From Hypomesus transpacificus (Eukaryota; Chordata; Actinopteri; Osmeriformes; Osmeridae), in NCBI RefSeq assembly GCF_021917145.1, contig NC_061071.1:3189953-3253952 (forward strand): a stretch of 64,000 nt of DNA, in the 5' to 3' direction. A model generated the notes under the pieces. It did no database searches. It saw nothing but the letters and a program-made list of their open reading frames with translations, and was not told the origin of the DNA. Shown in pieces: positions 27,592-39,899 of the stretch (its first letter is position 1; every line of letters begins with the position of its first letter). The translations under genes were made by a program, and so were the position numbers.

Positions 27592-29968
27592 TTACACTAT
27601 TTTCTGTTCAAGCATATCAGGGGACATCGTCATTGGTGCTTTCATTGTTCTTTGAAGTTCCTGACCTCCGATGACCATAATCTCCCCCTGCTTTTCATTG
27701 GTCACACTCACAGTAGGAGAGAATTTCATTGTTGCCTCAATCCACTCCAGGAAGTTGGCTACATTGGTGTAGACCCCATAGTACCCTGGCTGGGGGCAGC
27801 CCCTCCCCCATCCAGCCACGCCCATCAGGAAGTGGGTGTTCCCATACTGGGTGACCAGAGGACTCCCATCATCCCCCCTGCAGGCTTCTTGGTTACCTTG
27901 CATGTACCCAGCACACAACATGTTGCTTGTGAAGTTGAACCCACTTTTTATGTTGCAATCAGTGTTGGGCAAAATAGGCACAGCTAGCTTACGAAGGACG
28001 GGTGAAGAAGGGGCCTGTGGGTTGCCAGGTTGGGAGGTTGGTGTGTTACCCCCAATTGTGCGCTTACCCCAACCGCTGACAGTGTGGAAGCGAACAGCCG
28101 CCAGTTCGCTCTTGGCAAATGACTGCTGTGGCAGGCAGACAGGCACAGAGTGGGTGTCAAGGGACACAGACTGGTTCAGTTGCAGCAGGGCGATGTCACT
28201 GTCACCTGTCGCCGGGTCATAAAGCTGGTGGGGGATCACCGTGGTGATGTGCATCCTCTGCTCGGTTCCCTCCTCCACCTCCAAGTTGTGTTCCCCTGGT
28301 AACAGAGACTGCACTTACATCGAGCACTCCAGGGTTATTCTCATGAGCGTGCCACAGCAGGAAAAATGCCATAGTTATAGATGCCTGTTATTAATGTGAT
28401 TTTTTAAATGAGGACTGGAGGACTAAAACCTTGCATCCATTACAACACACACCCACAGACAGAGAGAGAAACTGAGAGAGCAGTACCTGTCACCACTACC
28501 ATATCCTCAGGGTCTTTCATGTGGACACAGTGGGCAGCAGTGATGGCCCAGTCTGGGTGGACTAGAACCCCCCCACAATGGCTGAGCCCTTCAAGCTCCA
28601 GAAGGATCTGCAGGAAATCACTCCAGTGAGAGACTTTTACAGACAACATCAACTTGAAGTGAGAGAGAATAAGTGAAGTCTAAATGTGTTGGATATTATA
28701 TTTATCGTGCTGTTTACCTGCCAAGGGCATTGTCCTTTTGGACAATGGGATGCTCCAACTAGCCTAGTTTGTGTTTCTTTAGTTTGATTCACAGGTTTAG
28801 GAATTCTTCCACATGGGAATTGGACTATGATTGGAAAGACAAACAGAGAGATAATTCAGAAAGATGGATATGACACTATGACTACGGCTTGCCATTCATC
28901 AAGTCAGGAAATTATATGTAAAGAATGTGGAAGTGTGGAAATGTCCACACCTCTAGAGACATACCTTGAGCAACACATTCTCTTCCGTCTTCACCCAGGG
29001 CATAACCAGGGGCACACGCACACTTACGCTGTGGTCCTGAACCATCACAGAAGTGTTCACAACCCCCATTCTGATAAAGGCACTTCAGAGTGTCCTCAAA
29101 CACTGTGGAAATGAACAAGGAAAAATAAGATGTTTTTGGAAACGTGTGAAGACTTTCTGTAACTTGTCACTAAATTCTTCTGACATGAGATGGGTTCTTT
29201 TTACCAGTTTGACAGTATTTCCCCTCAAATCCCTCAGGACATTGGCAGGTGTAGGAGTCAGCCATGTAAATACACACTCCATTATTGAGGCATGGGTTGA
29301 TCAGGCAGGGGTCGCGGCCTAGAAAGAATCAGTGATAAAGTTGGTGACACTTCGTCAGGGCACTGTGGCAAATGTTCCTTTGATATATAATATTGTAAAT
29401 AAAAAGAGGAACATGGTAGCTGGCCTGCACTACTTTCAAAAAATTTCATTTACATTTTGAGTCTCAAACTTTGTGTTCAAATACTGCATGAATTTCAATA
29501 TTATCAAATTAAAATAAAACTGTAGGCCTACTTACGATTATAGTTCATCCAAAATTGTTTCTGAAACAACAAAATTATGTTATTATTTGTTCAACGGAGG
29601 TTGCGCTAAAATCCGAATTAATAAAGGATGTACAAGGTAGCCTACTGTTTGGTCCTCATCCTCAAAAACCTCACGGGCCTCTTCGTAATTACATATTTCC
29701 TCGATACATTCGCGCTTGAGGTTGCCTTGTTTTAGTTCTTCGAAGAAGCCTGAGTTCGCTCGTTTGTGTCTGTGAAACAACACATGCGCATCCTCCCGTT
29801 CGATGAATACTATAAAAGTCGACAGACATCGATTGTTAATTTAATTGCAACTCTAAATTCATCCAAAATCAGGTACATTTACCTATTGCTTAAAATGTTT
29901 ATATACTTACCAGCTGCAGAAACGACGCTTGAAAACAACCAAAACGCACTTACAGCTTTATTCAGCAT
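27592..29968 (-). CDS. f7i: Coagulation factor VIIi, inactive factor VII paralogue
   Basis: Eight exons: 29968-29911, 29809-29646, 29560-29536, 29318-29205, 29102-28965, 28824-28718, 28607-28487 and 28295-27592, giving 476 residues. Signal peptide, propeptide ending HKR, Gla domain, two EGF domains and a trypsin-like domain. His (ITAAHC) and Asp (DSDIALLQL) are kept. The active-site segment reads [12 protein letters not shown], so Ser195 is Asp, the next-but-one Gly is Ser and Asp189 is Glu. The VSWG strand is AGWG, and the new N-terminus after Arg would be LVGAS rather than IVGG. A Pro/Ser-rich insertion lies in the autolysis loop ([17 protein letters not shown]), and the C-terminal tail is about 45 residues longer than usual. 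Zebrafish factor VIIi likewise lacks catalytic residues and has been proposed as an anticoagulant decoy for tissue factor. Assignment rests on remembered family features and position between f10 and f7. Confidence 0.87.
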
Positions 29969-30399
29969 CGTTACTCAATCGTTGTGAATCAATGGCCAAG
30001 AATGATTGGTGTCTGCCCAGGTTTGAACAGGTCAGTGTAAAATATTCACGCCCACTCCTAGAGGGTTAATAGTCATAAGTGAGTCATAAGCTTTGAGTGT
30101 TACACGTCGCCGTATTTTAGTCTTATCTCACTCAAATACTGACTGTACATATGCTATTGTTGTAAAACATTTACTCTGAATGGTGCTTATAACCCAGCTG
30201 AACTTCATGAATGTTTTATTTGATGTCAAATAGAGTTCAAATGTGGGTCATTATAATTTCATACAACCTCATGGGAAAGGTTAATTATTAATTATTTATG
30301 AGAAAGAGATCACATTTAACAGTGCAGCAGAAGTACCATCGTCAGTATAAATAATCACGACTCCTCTTGTAGTTTCAAATACAACTTTAGTAAAAATAA

Positions 30400-33087
30400 T
30401 TATGTTGCTGCAGTGATTTTCTGGGGCTGCACTGTTGCTGTAACATTGTGGATCCATTCCAGGTAGTTGGACACCCTGGTGTAAATCCCATAATTCCCTG
30501 GCCGGGCGCACCCCTTGCCCCAGCTGACGATCCCCAGCAGGAACACAGTCTTCCTGTAGCGAGTAACCAGCGGGCCACCACTGTCCCCCTTACACGAGTC
30601 CCCTTTGCTGTCGGTGTAGCCGGCGCAAAACATGTTCTTGGTCAACGTCACGCCACTGTGCTCCACGCACTCCTGGGTGCGCATGCGGGGCACTTCCAGC
30701 CTGCGGAGGACGTTGGAGGTGGGGCCGTGCTCTCCCACCCTGCCCCAGCCGCTCACCGTGTGCATGCTGATGGCCCAGAGCTCGCGCTCCGCCAGGGAGC
30801 GAGTAGGCAGGCACACTGGCACGGCGTAGGGGGTGAAGACGATGGGCTTGGCGAGCCGCAGCAGGGCGATGTCGCTGTCCGCCGTCAGGTGGACGTAGTC
30901 AGCGTGCATGAGGATCTCAGCCACCGGCACCGTCTGCTCGGTCCCCTTCACTACATTTAAGTCGTGTTCACCTGAACACGCGTGTACACACACGAGGGAA
31001 AACACAGGCAGTGAGTTGGTAGGAATGCTGTTTCTAGACCAAACAACTAACTGGAGCATTTATACACATGTGTACATGCAGGCCAGCTACCTGCAACCAC
31101 GGAAAGGGCCTCGGCCTTCAAATTCACCACGCAGTGGGAGGCGGTGATGATCCAGGTAGGTTTGTAAAATATTCCTCCACAGAAGCCCTTTCCTTTAGTC
31201 ATCAGCAACACCTACAAAATCAATGAGATACTCCCTCTGGTAAGCATCTATCGTATCTCAATTACTGACAGTGCCACTAATACATAGGGTGTCAGTTACC
31301 AACTGTATGACCCTAACAAGGTGGATAAACATACTGGACATCATATGAGACTACCGAAAATGTTATTCCCACGATACTGATGGAACACATAGACTTTAAG
31401 AAGCTTCCATTGCTGACTTAATGTGACTGTTATTAACTCAATAGCTGGGTTGTACCTGCCAGGGGCAGTGGCCCTCAGGACATTCTGTCCCTCCCACGAT
31501 ACGATACAGAGGGTTCAGTGGTGTATCTCCCTTCTCTTTGCTTTGCAGGAGAGGGACCATCCCACAAGCTATGTCCTCTGAGAGGGTGAGAGATCAGGGG
31601 TCAGATACCACAGTGTGATTTATTACACGGGGATGACAGAGACACTGGAACAGACTGAAATTCAGATCCCTTGTTTGAGCAAAAATGTCATGTGATGAGA
31701 TGAATCTTTGAAGGAATTTGGTTCTCTACATATACATGGTTATTCTGGTGACTAGAGTTCAAATTGGTCTGATCTGACACCAATTAAAGATCTTTGTCCA
31801 CCCACCATGTGACAAGCAGTGTTGCCCATCCGGTTCCAGGAAGTAACCCTCAGCACACGAGCAGTTGCGCCTTCCCTCTTCCTCCTCGCAGAAGTGGTCA
31901 CACCCCCCATTCTGATGCAAGCAGGAGTCAGGAACGGCCTTAATCTCTGAAGGACATAGGGAAACAACAGATAAAATGTGCTGTTCAAGGTGATAATACT
32001 GTATAAACTGGAGCTACTGTATAAATATAAATCTTACCAAGTTCACAGTTGCGTCCGATGAAGCCCGGCAGACAGAGGCAGGTGTAGGAGGATGACGAGC
32101 TGGAACAGGTCCCGTTGTTGTGACATGGGTTAGATAGGCAGGCATCTTGAACTGCAAGGATGATAGTGCACAGCTGTGAACTTGGAAGTGCAACGCAGTG
32201 ATAGAACGTTAGTTGCCAAAAATGTCTGAAGGTTGAAACTGAACAAGTTGCTTTAGCTGTTAAGCTTACCATTGTAGTTTTTCCAGAACTCATCCTGAAG
32301 AAAAACACAAGAAGAAAACAATTCAGCCAGTGAGTGTTTCATGTTGACCTTGGTTGACAGGCAGACAGATGAAGGTTTAAATGGACCGTTCAGGGAAACA
32401 TTCCTCTCTGACTTCCCACTCAGTGAAGACCACTCTCCATTTGCATGTTTGTTTCAGCTACTGACCGTGGCTTGTTTGTGTTCAAACACTTCCCGTGCTT
32501 CCTCGTATGAGCACTTCTCCTCCAGACACTCCCGCTCCAGGTTTCCCAGTTTCAGCTCCTCCAGCCAGCCTGAGTTAGCCCGTTTGGACCTTGTCAGCAG
32601 GCCATTGGCTTGTTCCCGTTCTAGAAACACTGGGCAACCAAAAACACACAACACGCATATCCAAATCCACAAAAATGTAGGGCAGATTGAATTTGAAAAT
32701 AACTAGGGCACACATTTACTGGAGAAAGATTTGACCACAGCTTGAATACCCAAAGACAGGCCACAAAGTGTGACATATCAAAGGTATCAGATAATATGTT
32801 TGAATATTTGACAAATGTTGTTGCAGCACATTCTGGCCTTCTGTATGTGAACATTTGATCACCATTATCACCACGAACATCACAAGCACAGCCAACCACA
32901 CCACTTGCTCAATTCACCTGTGTGCAATACCCAACACACTTAGATGTTGGTTAACTGGATGTTCCGACGCACACATACTCACACACAGTACATACACTCT
33001 GCAGTACCTGTAGTAATAGGCAGACTTACCCGATGCTGTGTGACAGCAGCAGATGCTTACAGTAAGACAAAGCACAGTAAGGTACAT
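30400..33087 (-). CDS. f7: Coagulation factor VII
   Basis: Eight exons: 33087-33030, 32629-32466, 32294-32270, 32145-32038, 31946-31806, 31577-31456, 31211-31091 and 30971-30400, giving 436 residues (human 444-466). Short Cys-rich signal peptide, propeptide ending RSKR, Gla domain ([20 protein letters not shown]), two EGF domains (the first with a Ser-rich loop, [12 protein letters not shown]), activation at [17 protein letters not shown], then an active protease with His (ITASHC), Asp (DSDIALLRL) and Ser ([12 protein letters not shown]). [13 protein letters not shown] and [15 protein letters not shown] are close to human F7. With tissue factor it activates factors X and IX and starts clotting. 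All introns keep the phases of the neighbouring paralogues. Confidence 0.93.
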
Positions 33088-33616
33088 TGTGGTGAGTTAC
33101 ACTAAAGACTTGTATCCACACGGTCACTCTGCTGTGGCCCCCCTTTCTCTCCCCTTTCTAGTCCATAGGTCTGAAGTTAGTTACAGACTTTCATCTGAAT
33201 GTCTGATCCACCCCTACAACACTGTCCCCGAACAGGCTCCTCCCCTCTAGCTCCCTGCAACTCGGTTGTGCCATGTAGGGTTAGCTTTCTGTTTCTGAGG
33301 GAATCCAGTTACCCATGTATTAACATGCAGTGCACTGTTGTCCATTGTGTGTAATTGTCTTTGCTAAATTTAATCTAATATCTTTCTTTAATTGAGAGTA
33401 GGTATATTTTGCAAAACTTAATTAGAAGAAAGAGTATGAGAAGGGCATTTTTTATTTTTTGGCACAAACTGTTCATTCCTATAATTATACATTTCGACAA
33501 TTTTTACTGCTAACATGAGATTTAACATAATATTACATAGCTTGAATGTACCGTATCTGACTGTGTCTGTATCATACCAGTAGTCTTTCAGAAGGTTTCA
33601 AACTAATACCCTTCTC

Positions 33617-36122
33617 TCAGCCGGTTGACATGGTACGGTCAATCCATCCCAAGAAGTTAGCTACGCGGGTGTAGATCCCATAGAAGTCTTCACCGGCACA
33701 GCCTTTTCCCCAGCTTACCACCCCGGTAAGAAACCAGGTATGTTTGTAATGAGTAACAAGCGGCCCACCACTGTCCCCCTGACACGCGTCCCTGCCCCCC
33801 TCCCTAAACCCCGCACAGAGCATGTTCCGAGTCACGTTGAGGCCCGAGTGGGCACGGCACTCCTGCAGGGGCACCCGTGGTACCTCCAGCCTCTGGAGCA
33901 GGGTGGAGAAAGGCCCAGACTGCGCCAGGCGGCCCCAGCCGCTCACCACGGAGGTGCGCACAGTGGCCAGAGTTCGCTCGAAGGACCCGTCCAGAGCAGG
34001 CAGGCACACGGGCACCACGAAAGGTCCAGGCCGTAATGGCTTCCGTAGTTTGAGTAGGGCCAGGTCGACGTCTGTAGTGGTGTGGTTGTACTGGGGGTGG
34101 ATGATCAGCCTTGCTACCTGCCTCACCTGTTCTGTGTTCTCCTTCATAGAGCGGTTGTGTTTACCTTGAAACATGGAAGAACCCACTGTGAGTGGACTGC
34201 ACACCAGAGAATATTGTTTATTCGAATTACCTTATTATTATACCTTATATTGTGTTAATAACAGGTGTTGAAAGTTACTGAAGTTGTTTGACTATCATTC
34301 ACTGCCTTTGAATCTATTCAGAATATAAGGTAATGGTGCAAATAAATGGTTTTTTTAGTGTACATTACCCGTTGGGTCTGGACAAAAATAATGAAAGGTG
34401 TCTTGATAAACTTACCTCACCTTTAAACTCTCTATGTGCTTTACCTGCAATAACCTGAATGTGAGTAGCATCCATCCTCCACACGCAGTGGGCAGCAGTT
34501 AAGATCCACTGAGGCGCCAGAACAATCGCCCCACATTTATACTCCTTCCTGTACTCCAACAGAGCCTGGGGAGACGGGTGGAGCGTGGCATGTGTTCAAG
34601 TGAGAAAGACAGGAGAGAGTTAGGAATGGACAACAACAACAACAAAAGTCTGAACGTGTCTGTGCTCAAGTTTGTGTGTAAGAGATTAAGACTATGATGT
34701 GGGAGAAAATGTTGATATTTTGTTGCAGTACCTGCCATGGACATTGTCCTTTAGGGCACTCTTCACCTTTCACTACCCTTGGCTGGAACTCATTCACAGG
34801 TCTTCCACAAGGGAAGGAAACTATGTCAAGAAAATGAAGTAGAAATGTCAGTAGAAATCCTAACCCTAACCCTTTTACCTTGAAAGTAGACCATGGTCTT
34901 GTGCTAAAACAAAGTTTCCCGAAAGCTGCAAGGGTTTTGGGGATTGTTGTGCAGTAAGAGTTTTAGCCAGACCTTGTGGTTGACAGCTGCTGTTGTCCTT
35001 AGCCAGCTTATAACCAGGGGCACAGTAACAGGTGTGAGTCAGATCAGGGAACTCTCTACAGAAATGCTGACATCCTCCATTTTTATATAAGCAGCCATAA
35101 GAGGTACGTTTCGCTGGAGGTAGTAGGAACAGATGCACACAAAACCACAGTTAGCTAAACCATAAAGGATTTCTACAATGTCTGCCATACATTCAATGAT
35201 TTACCAGACAACTTAATGATGCTAAATGAGAGTAAGATTACCCCACAGGATGTAGTCACATTCAGGTGTCTTCTACTCACCTCTATCACAGTTTCGTCCT
35301 TCAAATCCAAGGGGACATAAGCAGATGTAAGCGTTCACCTGATCCACACAGGGTGCTCCGTTCAAACACGGCCCAGACTCACAATCATCCACGTCTACAC
35401 AGAGAAACAAACCAAACTAGACACCGGCAGATGGAGTAGGGCTGAATGACATTCCATTAAACTTGGGTAGTTGAGTTTGTAAAAGAGTTTTCATACCTGA
35501 GTATATTTTCCAAAACTTGTCCTGTACCCAAGCACATACAAGTTATCATAAGAGAGGGAGATGGAGATGTTAAAATAAACTGTCTTTCTCAGTTATCCCA
35601 ATGCACATCTCGCAACACGAACGTCATCTCATTCCATTTATTACAGACCTCATGTTGAGGTGAGTTGTTTCATAGCTCAGAGCTTATGTTGTATCACTCA
35701 CTAATTGTTCAGGGCGAGTGAAGATCTCCCTGGCCTCCTCATATGAACAGGTCTCCTCCAGACACTCTCTCTCCAGATCTCCTAGTTTCAGCTCCTCCAG
35801 TATGGAGTTAGCGCGCCTCAAGCGTGGGTGGGCCAGAACCCCGCTGGCCTCCTGTCTGCTCCGGAACACTGCGGCGGCTGGGACAAGGCATCACATAGAA
35901 ACCACAATGGAGCTTAGGAGCTCATTTCTTTTCTTGTAATCAAGTCAAAAGTGTCCAAGATCAGCATGCTTTAATACATTTGGGCCCAGTTAACAGTAAT
36001 TTATCACGTTGATCCTGCACGTCCAACTCACCTCTTGGTAGCCCAGAGTCAGCAACTGTACAGAGAGACAGAAGAACCATGCAGGTCAGCTTCACCGCCA
36101 GGCTGTGTGTCAGAGACTCCAT
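33617..36122 (-). CDS. f7l: Factor VII-like protease, second active paralogue
   Basis: Eight exons: 36122-36032, 35868-35702, 35521-35497, 35394-35281, 35113-34973, 34820-34732, 34565-34445 and 34164-33617, giving 431 residues. Signal peptide, propeptide ending RLRR, Gla domain ([20 protein letters not shown]), two EGF domains and a trypsin-like domain with intact His (LTAAHC), Asp (DVDLALLKL) and Ser ([12 protein letters not shown]). The activation site reads [17 protein letters not shown]: Val-Val-Lys-Gly in place of Ile-Val-Gly-Gly. The linker exon is the shortest in the cluster (89 nt). It sits at the F7 end of the array and is closest in style to factor VII, so the fish f7-like gene is the best match. 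A protein tree could still place it elsewhere in the F7/F9/PROC group. Confidence 0.82.
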
Positions 36123-37330
36123 TCCTGTGTTTACAGGGCTTTGGTCGAAGTTCAGTTGTCTCAAAAACATGAACTCTTCTTGTCCAAATACAAATGGACA
36201 CTAAACAGGGAGGTCATTTCTCCCCTCCCAGGTAGAGCACATAAGGGGAAACAGAATGTTGTCAGGCTTTATGTTGCACAATAATTGGAGTTAAGTCAAG
36301 GTTGCAGCTCCGCTTTTACACCAGAAGAGAGCAATGTTACACAGCCTTATGAATGATTTGATCAATGCTAATACCATTATTCAGTATCAGTATTGTCAAG
36401 TATTTTTATTTTCTAAATACAAACAAACAATCTAACATAACCCTAACCATTACATAGATGTTAGGTATGGTTCAATTAAACTTAGTTTTTTACTTATGTT
36501 TTGAGAAAAACAAGTCAAAAACAATAATTTTACAGTTTATTTTTATGTTTCAGAGCAATGCATTGATTTCACTGCAAGAGGTTATTTCACAAACATGAGA
36601 AACACAGATCAAAACATGGGGGTAATTGCCCAAAATAATCATGAATAGTTACACATATATTGTTGTAGTGTTAAGTGTAGCATAAAAGTAAAACATTCGA
36701 TAACATATGAGGTATGAATAAACAATTTCATTATCATATCCTAACACAGCACAGGCCAGGTGGTTACGCTCAACGCAGCAAACTAACACCGTATTTGTGT
36801 TACATTAAACAATTCCACACTGTGTGCGTTCATGAGATAAGTAAGTTTAATAAGATTGTAGCTAATCCTAAAGAAAAGGTCACCATCAAAATATCTTACA
36901 AATAAAAGCAGCAAATGGTAATCTTTTTACATTCAGTATCTGATCATGCTTATAATGTGTTTATCACATATAAGACAGAAGATAGCTTAGTAATATATAC
37001 ATTAACATTCGGCATCAAAGGTAGAAGGGAGATTTATGCTAGCGTTGTTGTGACCTTGATGTTTTAACTCCCTTCTAAGAGAACTTGAGGTTGTGAAAAT
37101 TAGGAAGAAAGTGGAATGTGAATGCAAACCATGCCACTTCATGTGCATCGACGCTTGGGACAGAGTCCCAAAAGGGAAGACAATAACACAACGAATGATG
37201 TAAACAGCTGAACAAGTCAGACACTTGAATGGCGGTTTTAGAAGGAGGCAAGTCTACTGTACTGTCCGTCTGTCTGTCCGAAAGGAAGTAGGAGTAAGGT
37301 TTAAATAAAATAAATATTTTTGAACTAATA
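36123..37330. other. Spacer between f7-like and the SelJ-type gene
   Basis: AT-rich sequence without recognisable coding potential. The left end is the promoter side of the f7-like gene, including GGCTTTGGTCG at 36137, which weakly resembles an HNF4 site. The right part is presumably 3' trailer of the SelJ-type gene. A by-eye search for a SECIS hairpin on the minus strand found none. Confidence 0.45.
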
Positions 37331-37373
<43 letters not shown>

Positions 37374-37441
37374 CTCTCGCTCTCTCTCGCTCTCTCTCGC
37401 TCTCTCTCGCTCTCTCTCGCTCTCTCTCGCTCTCTCTCGCT
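37331..37441. repeat. Microsatellite with CTCTCTCG units
   Basis: A pure CT tract passes into about nine near-identical GCTCTCTC/GCTCTCTCTC units, ending about 45 bp downstream of the SelJ-type stop codon. It therefore lies in that gene's 3' trailer as a GA-rich RNA tract. Confidence 0.93.
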
Positions 37442-37484
37442 CATGTAATTCCCTTTGCTTTCAAGACCACTAGGGGTCACTGTT

Positions 37485-39899
37485 TCAATTTTGGTCCACC
37501 TCCTTAAGGATTTCCCGGATCTGCTCCTGGGCGTGACGCATTCCATCCTTCCACTCCTGGGGCACTGCCCCCCCGTTGTGACCCGCCTGGGCCCCAAGCA
37601 GAGCCCCCAATGCTGCCCCTCTGTTACAGTTCTCACCTGGAAAGCACCATCAAGACTAATCAACACAGTGGCAATAGAAATCACCAAATGAAATACACCC
37701 TCGACAGTACACAGAACTGTTTCATTGGTTTGCCCCATGTTTTCAAATGTACTACTGTAATTACGGACACAAAGATGCATGCACGATTCTAAACTCACCA
37801 CCACAGTTGGTGTTAGTCAAGATGCCTCCACGAGGGTCATCATGGAACTCATGTGCCAAGTAGAACATACTGCTAAGAGCACCTGTAAGGGCATAGGAGC
37901 AAACTTTCATCAAACCCCATTATTTAAATCGGATATCAGAGTCTGACATGCATGAATTAAACAACGGGATGAGCCACCTTTAGTATAGCAGGCCAAGCCC
38001 AGAGCTTCCACGGCACTCTGATGAACCTTCAGCCTCTCTTCTGAAGAGACTGGAAACCTGGCCAGTGAGAAAAAGAATATGGAACACAAATACTTTAAGT
38101 TCTCTTGTCCCAATAATCCTAACCAATAGAACATCCATCACTGTAAGGGCAAAGCTAGTACCTGGCTGCACGTTGCATGTAGTGCTGGCACGTGTCCCAT
38201 GCGTCCAGCGTGGGCGAGCGGAGGGCTGCCTCTGCATGCTGTTTGAGGTTGCCGCCACTCAGGGTGGCATGAAGGGCACGGGCATATAGAGCCACGTATT
38301 TTTCCACCTTGGGGTGAGGGTGTGTGAGTCTGACAAACTCGACAGCTGCCGACAGCTATGAGAGAAAGAAACAGTAAATGGAGGATAATAGGGAAAGAAA
38401 CCGATGGAGACAGCATTGAATGAATCTGAGAAAGAGGAATCTGTGACTAGATCGACAATAACTTTAAAACTTCGGAAATGAACATTCAGGAAATGGGGGC
38501 TATCTCTCACAGCTTGCTCCTCATTGGCTGAAGCAGAGAGAAGAACAAAGGGAATCGTCATGGGGATGCAGCCAATTGCGTCAAGCTGGCCGTCTGGAAA
38601 GGACACATTCATCTTCTGCTTATAGCGCTGTTCTGCAAACTCCAGGATCTGGGACAGAGATAAACACAGGTTCAAGGCAGTTTAAGTTTTATTTTAGAGT
38701 TTTTTTATACTTCAAACTGTAATATATGACAGTAGATGTGGGATGTGTGTGTGTGTGTACCTTGCTGGGAGAGGTAGGTCTGGAGTCCTGCCAGTCGGAA
38801 AAGAAGGATCTATGGAATGACTCTGCATAAGTGTCTTCATGTGTACCTGGCGTGGTCATGAACTGAACATAATCGTTCAAAACGGCAGCACGCGCTTCTG
38901 GGTTGGACATGTTGGAGAAGTTGCCGCCTGCCAGTGTCTGGGCCACTCTCAGAGAGCAGATGGCATTCAGGGTGCTGTCACCTGCCTGCATTCCTGCAAC
39001 ATAGAGAGCTCTGATTTGTTTCACTAGTAACTGATGATAAATTCCCTCTGTTTCTGAATCAGGACACATATGAATGTATGACATCACTTTAGTGTATGTG
39101 AGTGGTATGGGTGTGAGAGTGAGCTTCTACCTTGGTGGTAATGGACTGATCCTGCTGCTGCCTTCCAGAACTTGAGTTTGTCGTGGAGGATAACATTCCC
39201 CACCACGTTAGGGCGGTTAGCTGACGATGACCATGCTGACCGACCACTGCCAGCTGTAGTAAAGATGGGGAGAAACAACTGATGAATGAACACATTTTTT
39301 TGCCAAGCTTTACTGCATTCTGAACCATAATAAACAAAACCAAACAGTGCATTCAAAGTAGGTTTATAAGAAACTTCTTACATAATCGTGTAATAATTTA
39401 TTGTATGAAATGGATCATACAGCACCTGAGTTGGAGAGAGTGAGAATACTGGATGGATGCCTGTTCTTGGGCGCATTGAAGCCAGTTATCCAACCTCCAA
39501 AGTCTTTCCTTATGTCATAGACAGAGTAGTACCAATGTACGGGCATTGACATCGAGTCCGCTGCGCACATTCCCCAAAGCGCTTCACCAATTGACCGTCG
39601 CACCGGTGTCATATCTGCCACACTGCTGTTTCTATGGGTGAAAAAAAAGTAACATTGAATACATGAATGTTTAAAACTTAAATGCAAATCGTAACCCATA
39701 CTTGGAAATTGATGACTAATGAGAGTACGATCACCATAGAAGAGCACAACAATTAGTTATTTGACGGTATCGTTTCGTATTAGAATGAAAATGACAGGAA
39801 AAGTCAGGATGCTCCTTACCCAAGAGAATTGCTTCTTCTCGCCTGCAGTAACAGCAGACTACTGATAATAATTTCGGGAAATAACTTGCGTAAGGTCAT
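37485..39899 (-). CDS. ADP-ribosylglycohydrolase family protein, SelJ / J1-crystallin type
   Basis: Nine exons: 39899-39820, 39631-39426, 39253-39131, 38993-38761, 38648-38511, 38355-38162, 38057-37978, 37882-37799 and 37636-37485, all in phase, giving 429 residues. A hydrophobic N-terminus (IIISSLLLLQA) suggests a signal or anchor. Then come EALWGMCAADSMSMPVHWYY, GDSTLNAICSLRVAQTLAGG and, near the end, TNTNCGGENCNRGAALGALL, which stands where related hydrolases carry the metal-binding GxDTD motif. The layout fits the fish selenoprotein J / jellyfish J1-crystallin subgroup rather than ADPRH or ADPRHL1. The model contains no in-frame TGA before the final one, so this copy appears to use Cys only (both Cys of CGGENC are TGT). 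Without the DTD acidic residues, hydrolase activity is doubtful, and a structural role is possible. The family is fairly sure; the exact orthologue is less so. Confidence 0.78.

Noticed and set aside
36900-37480. SECIS element for a selenoprotein J reading
   Set aside because: No ATGA...AA...GA core with matching helices was seen on the minus strand, and the coding frame has no internal TGA. A by-eye search cannot exclude a weak one.
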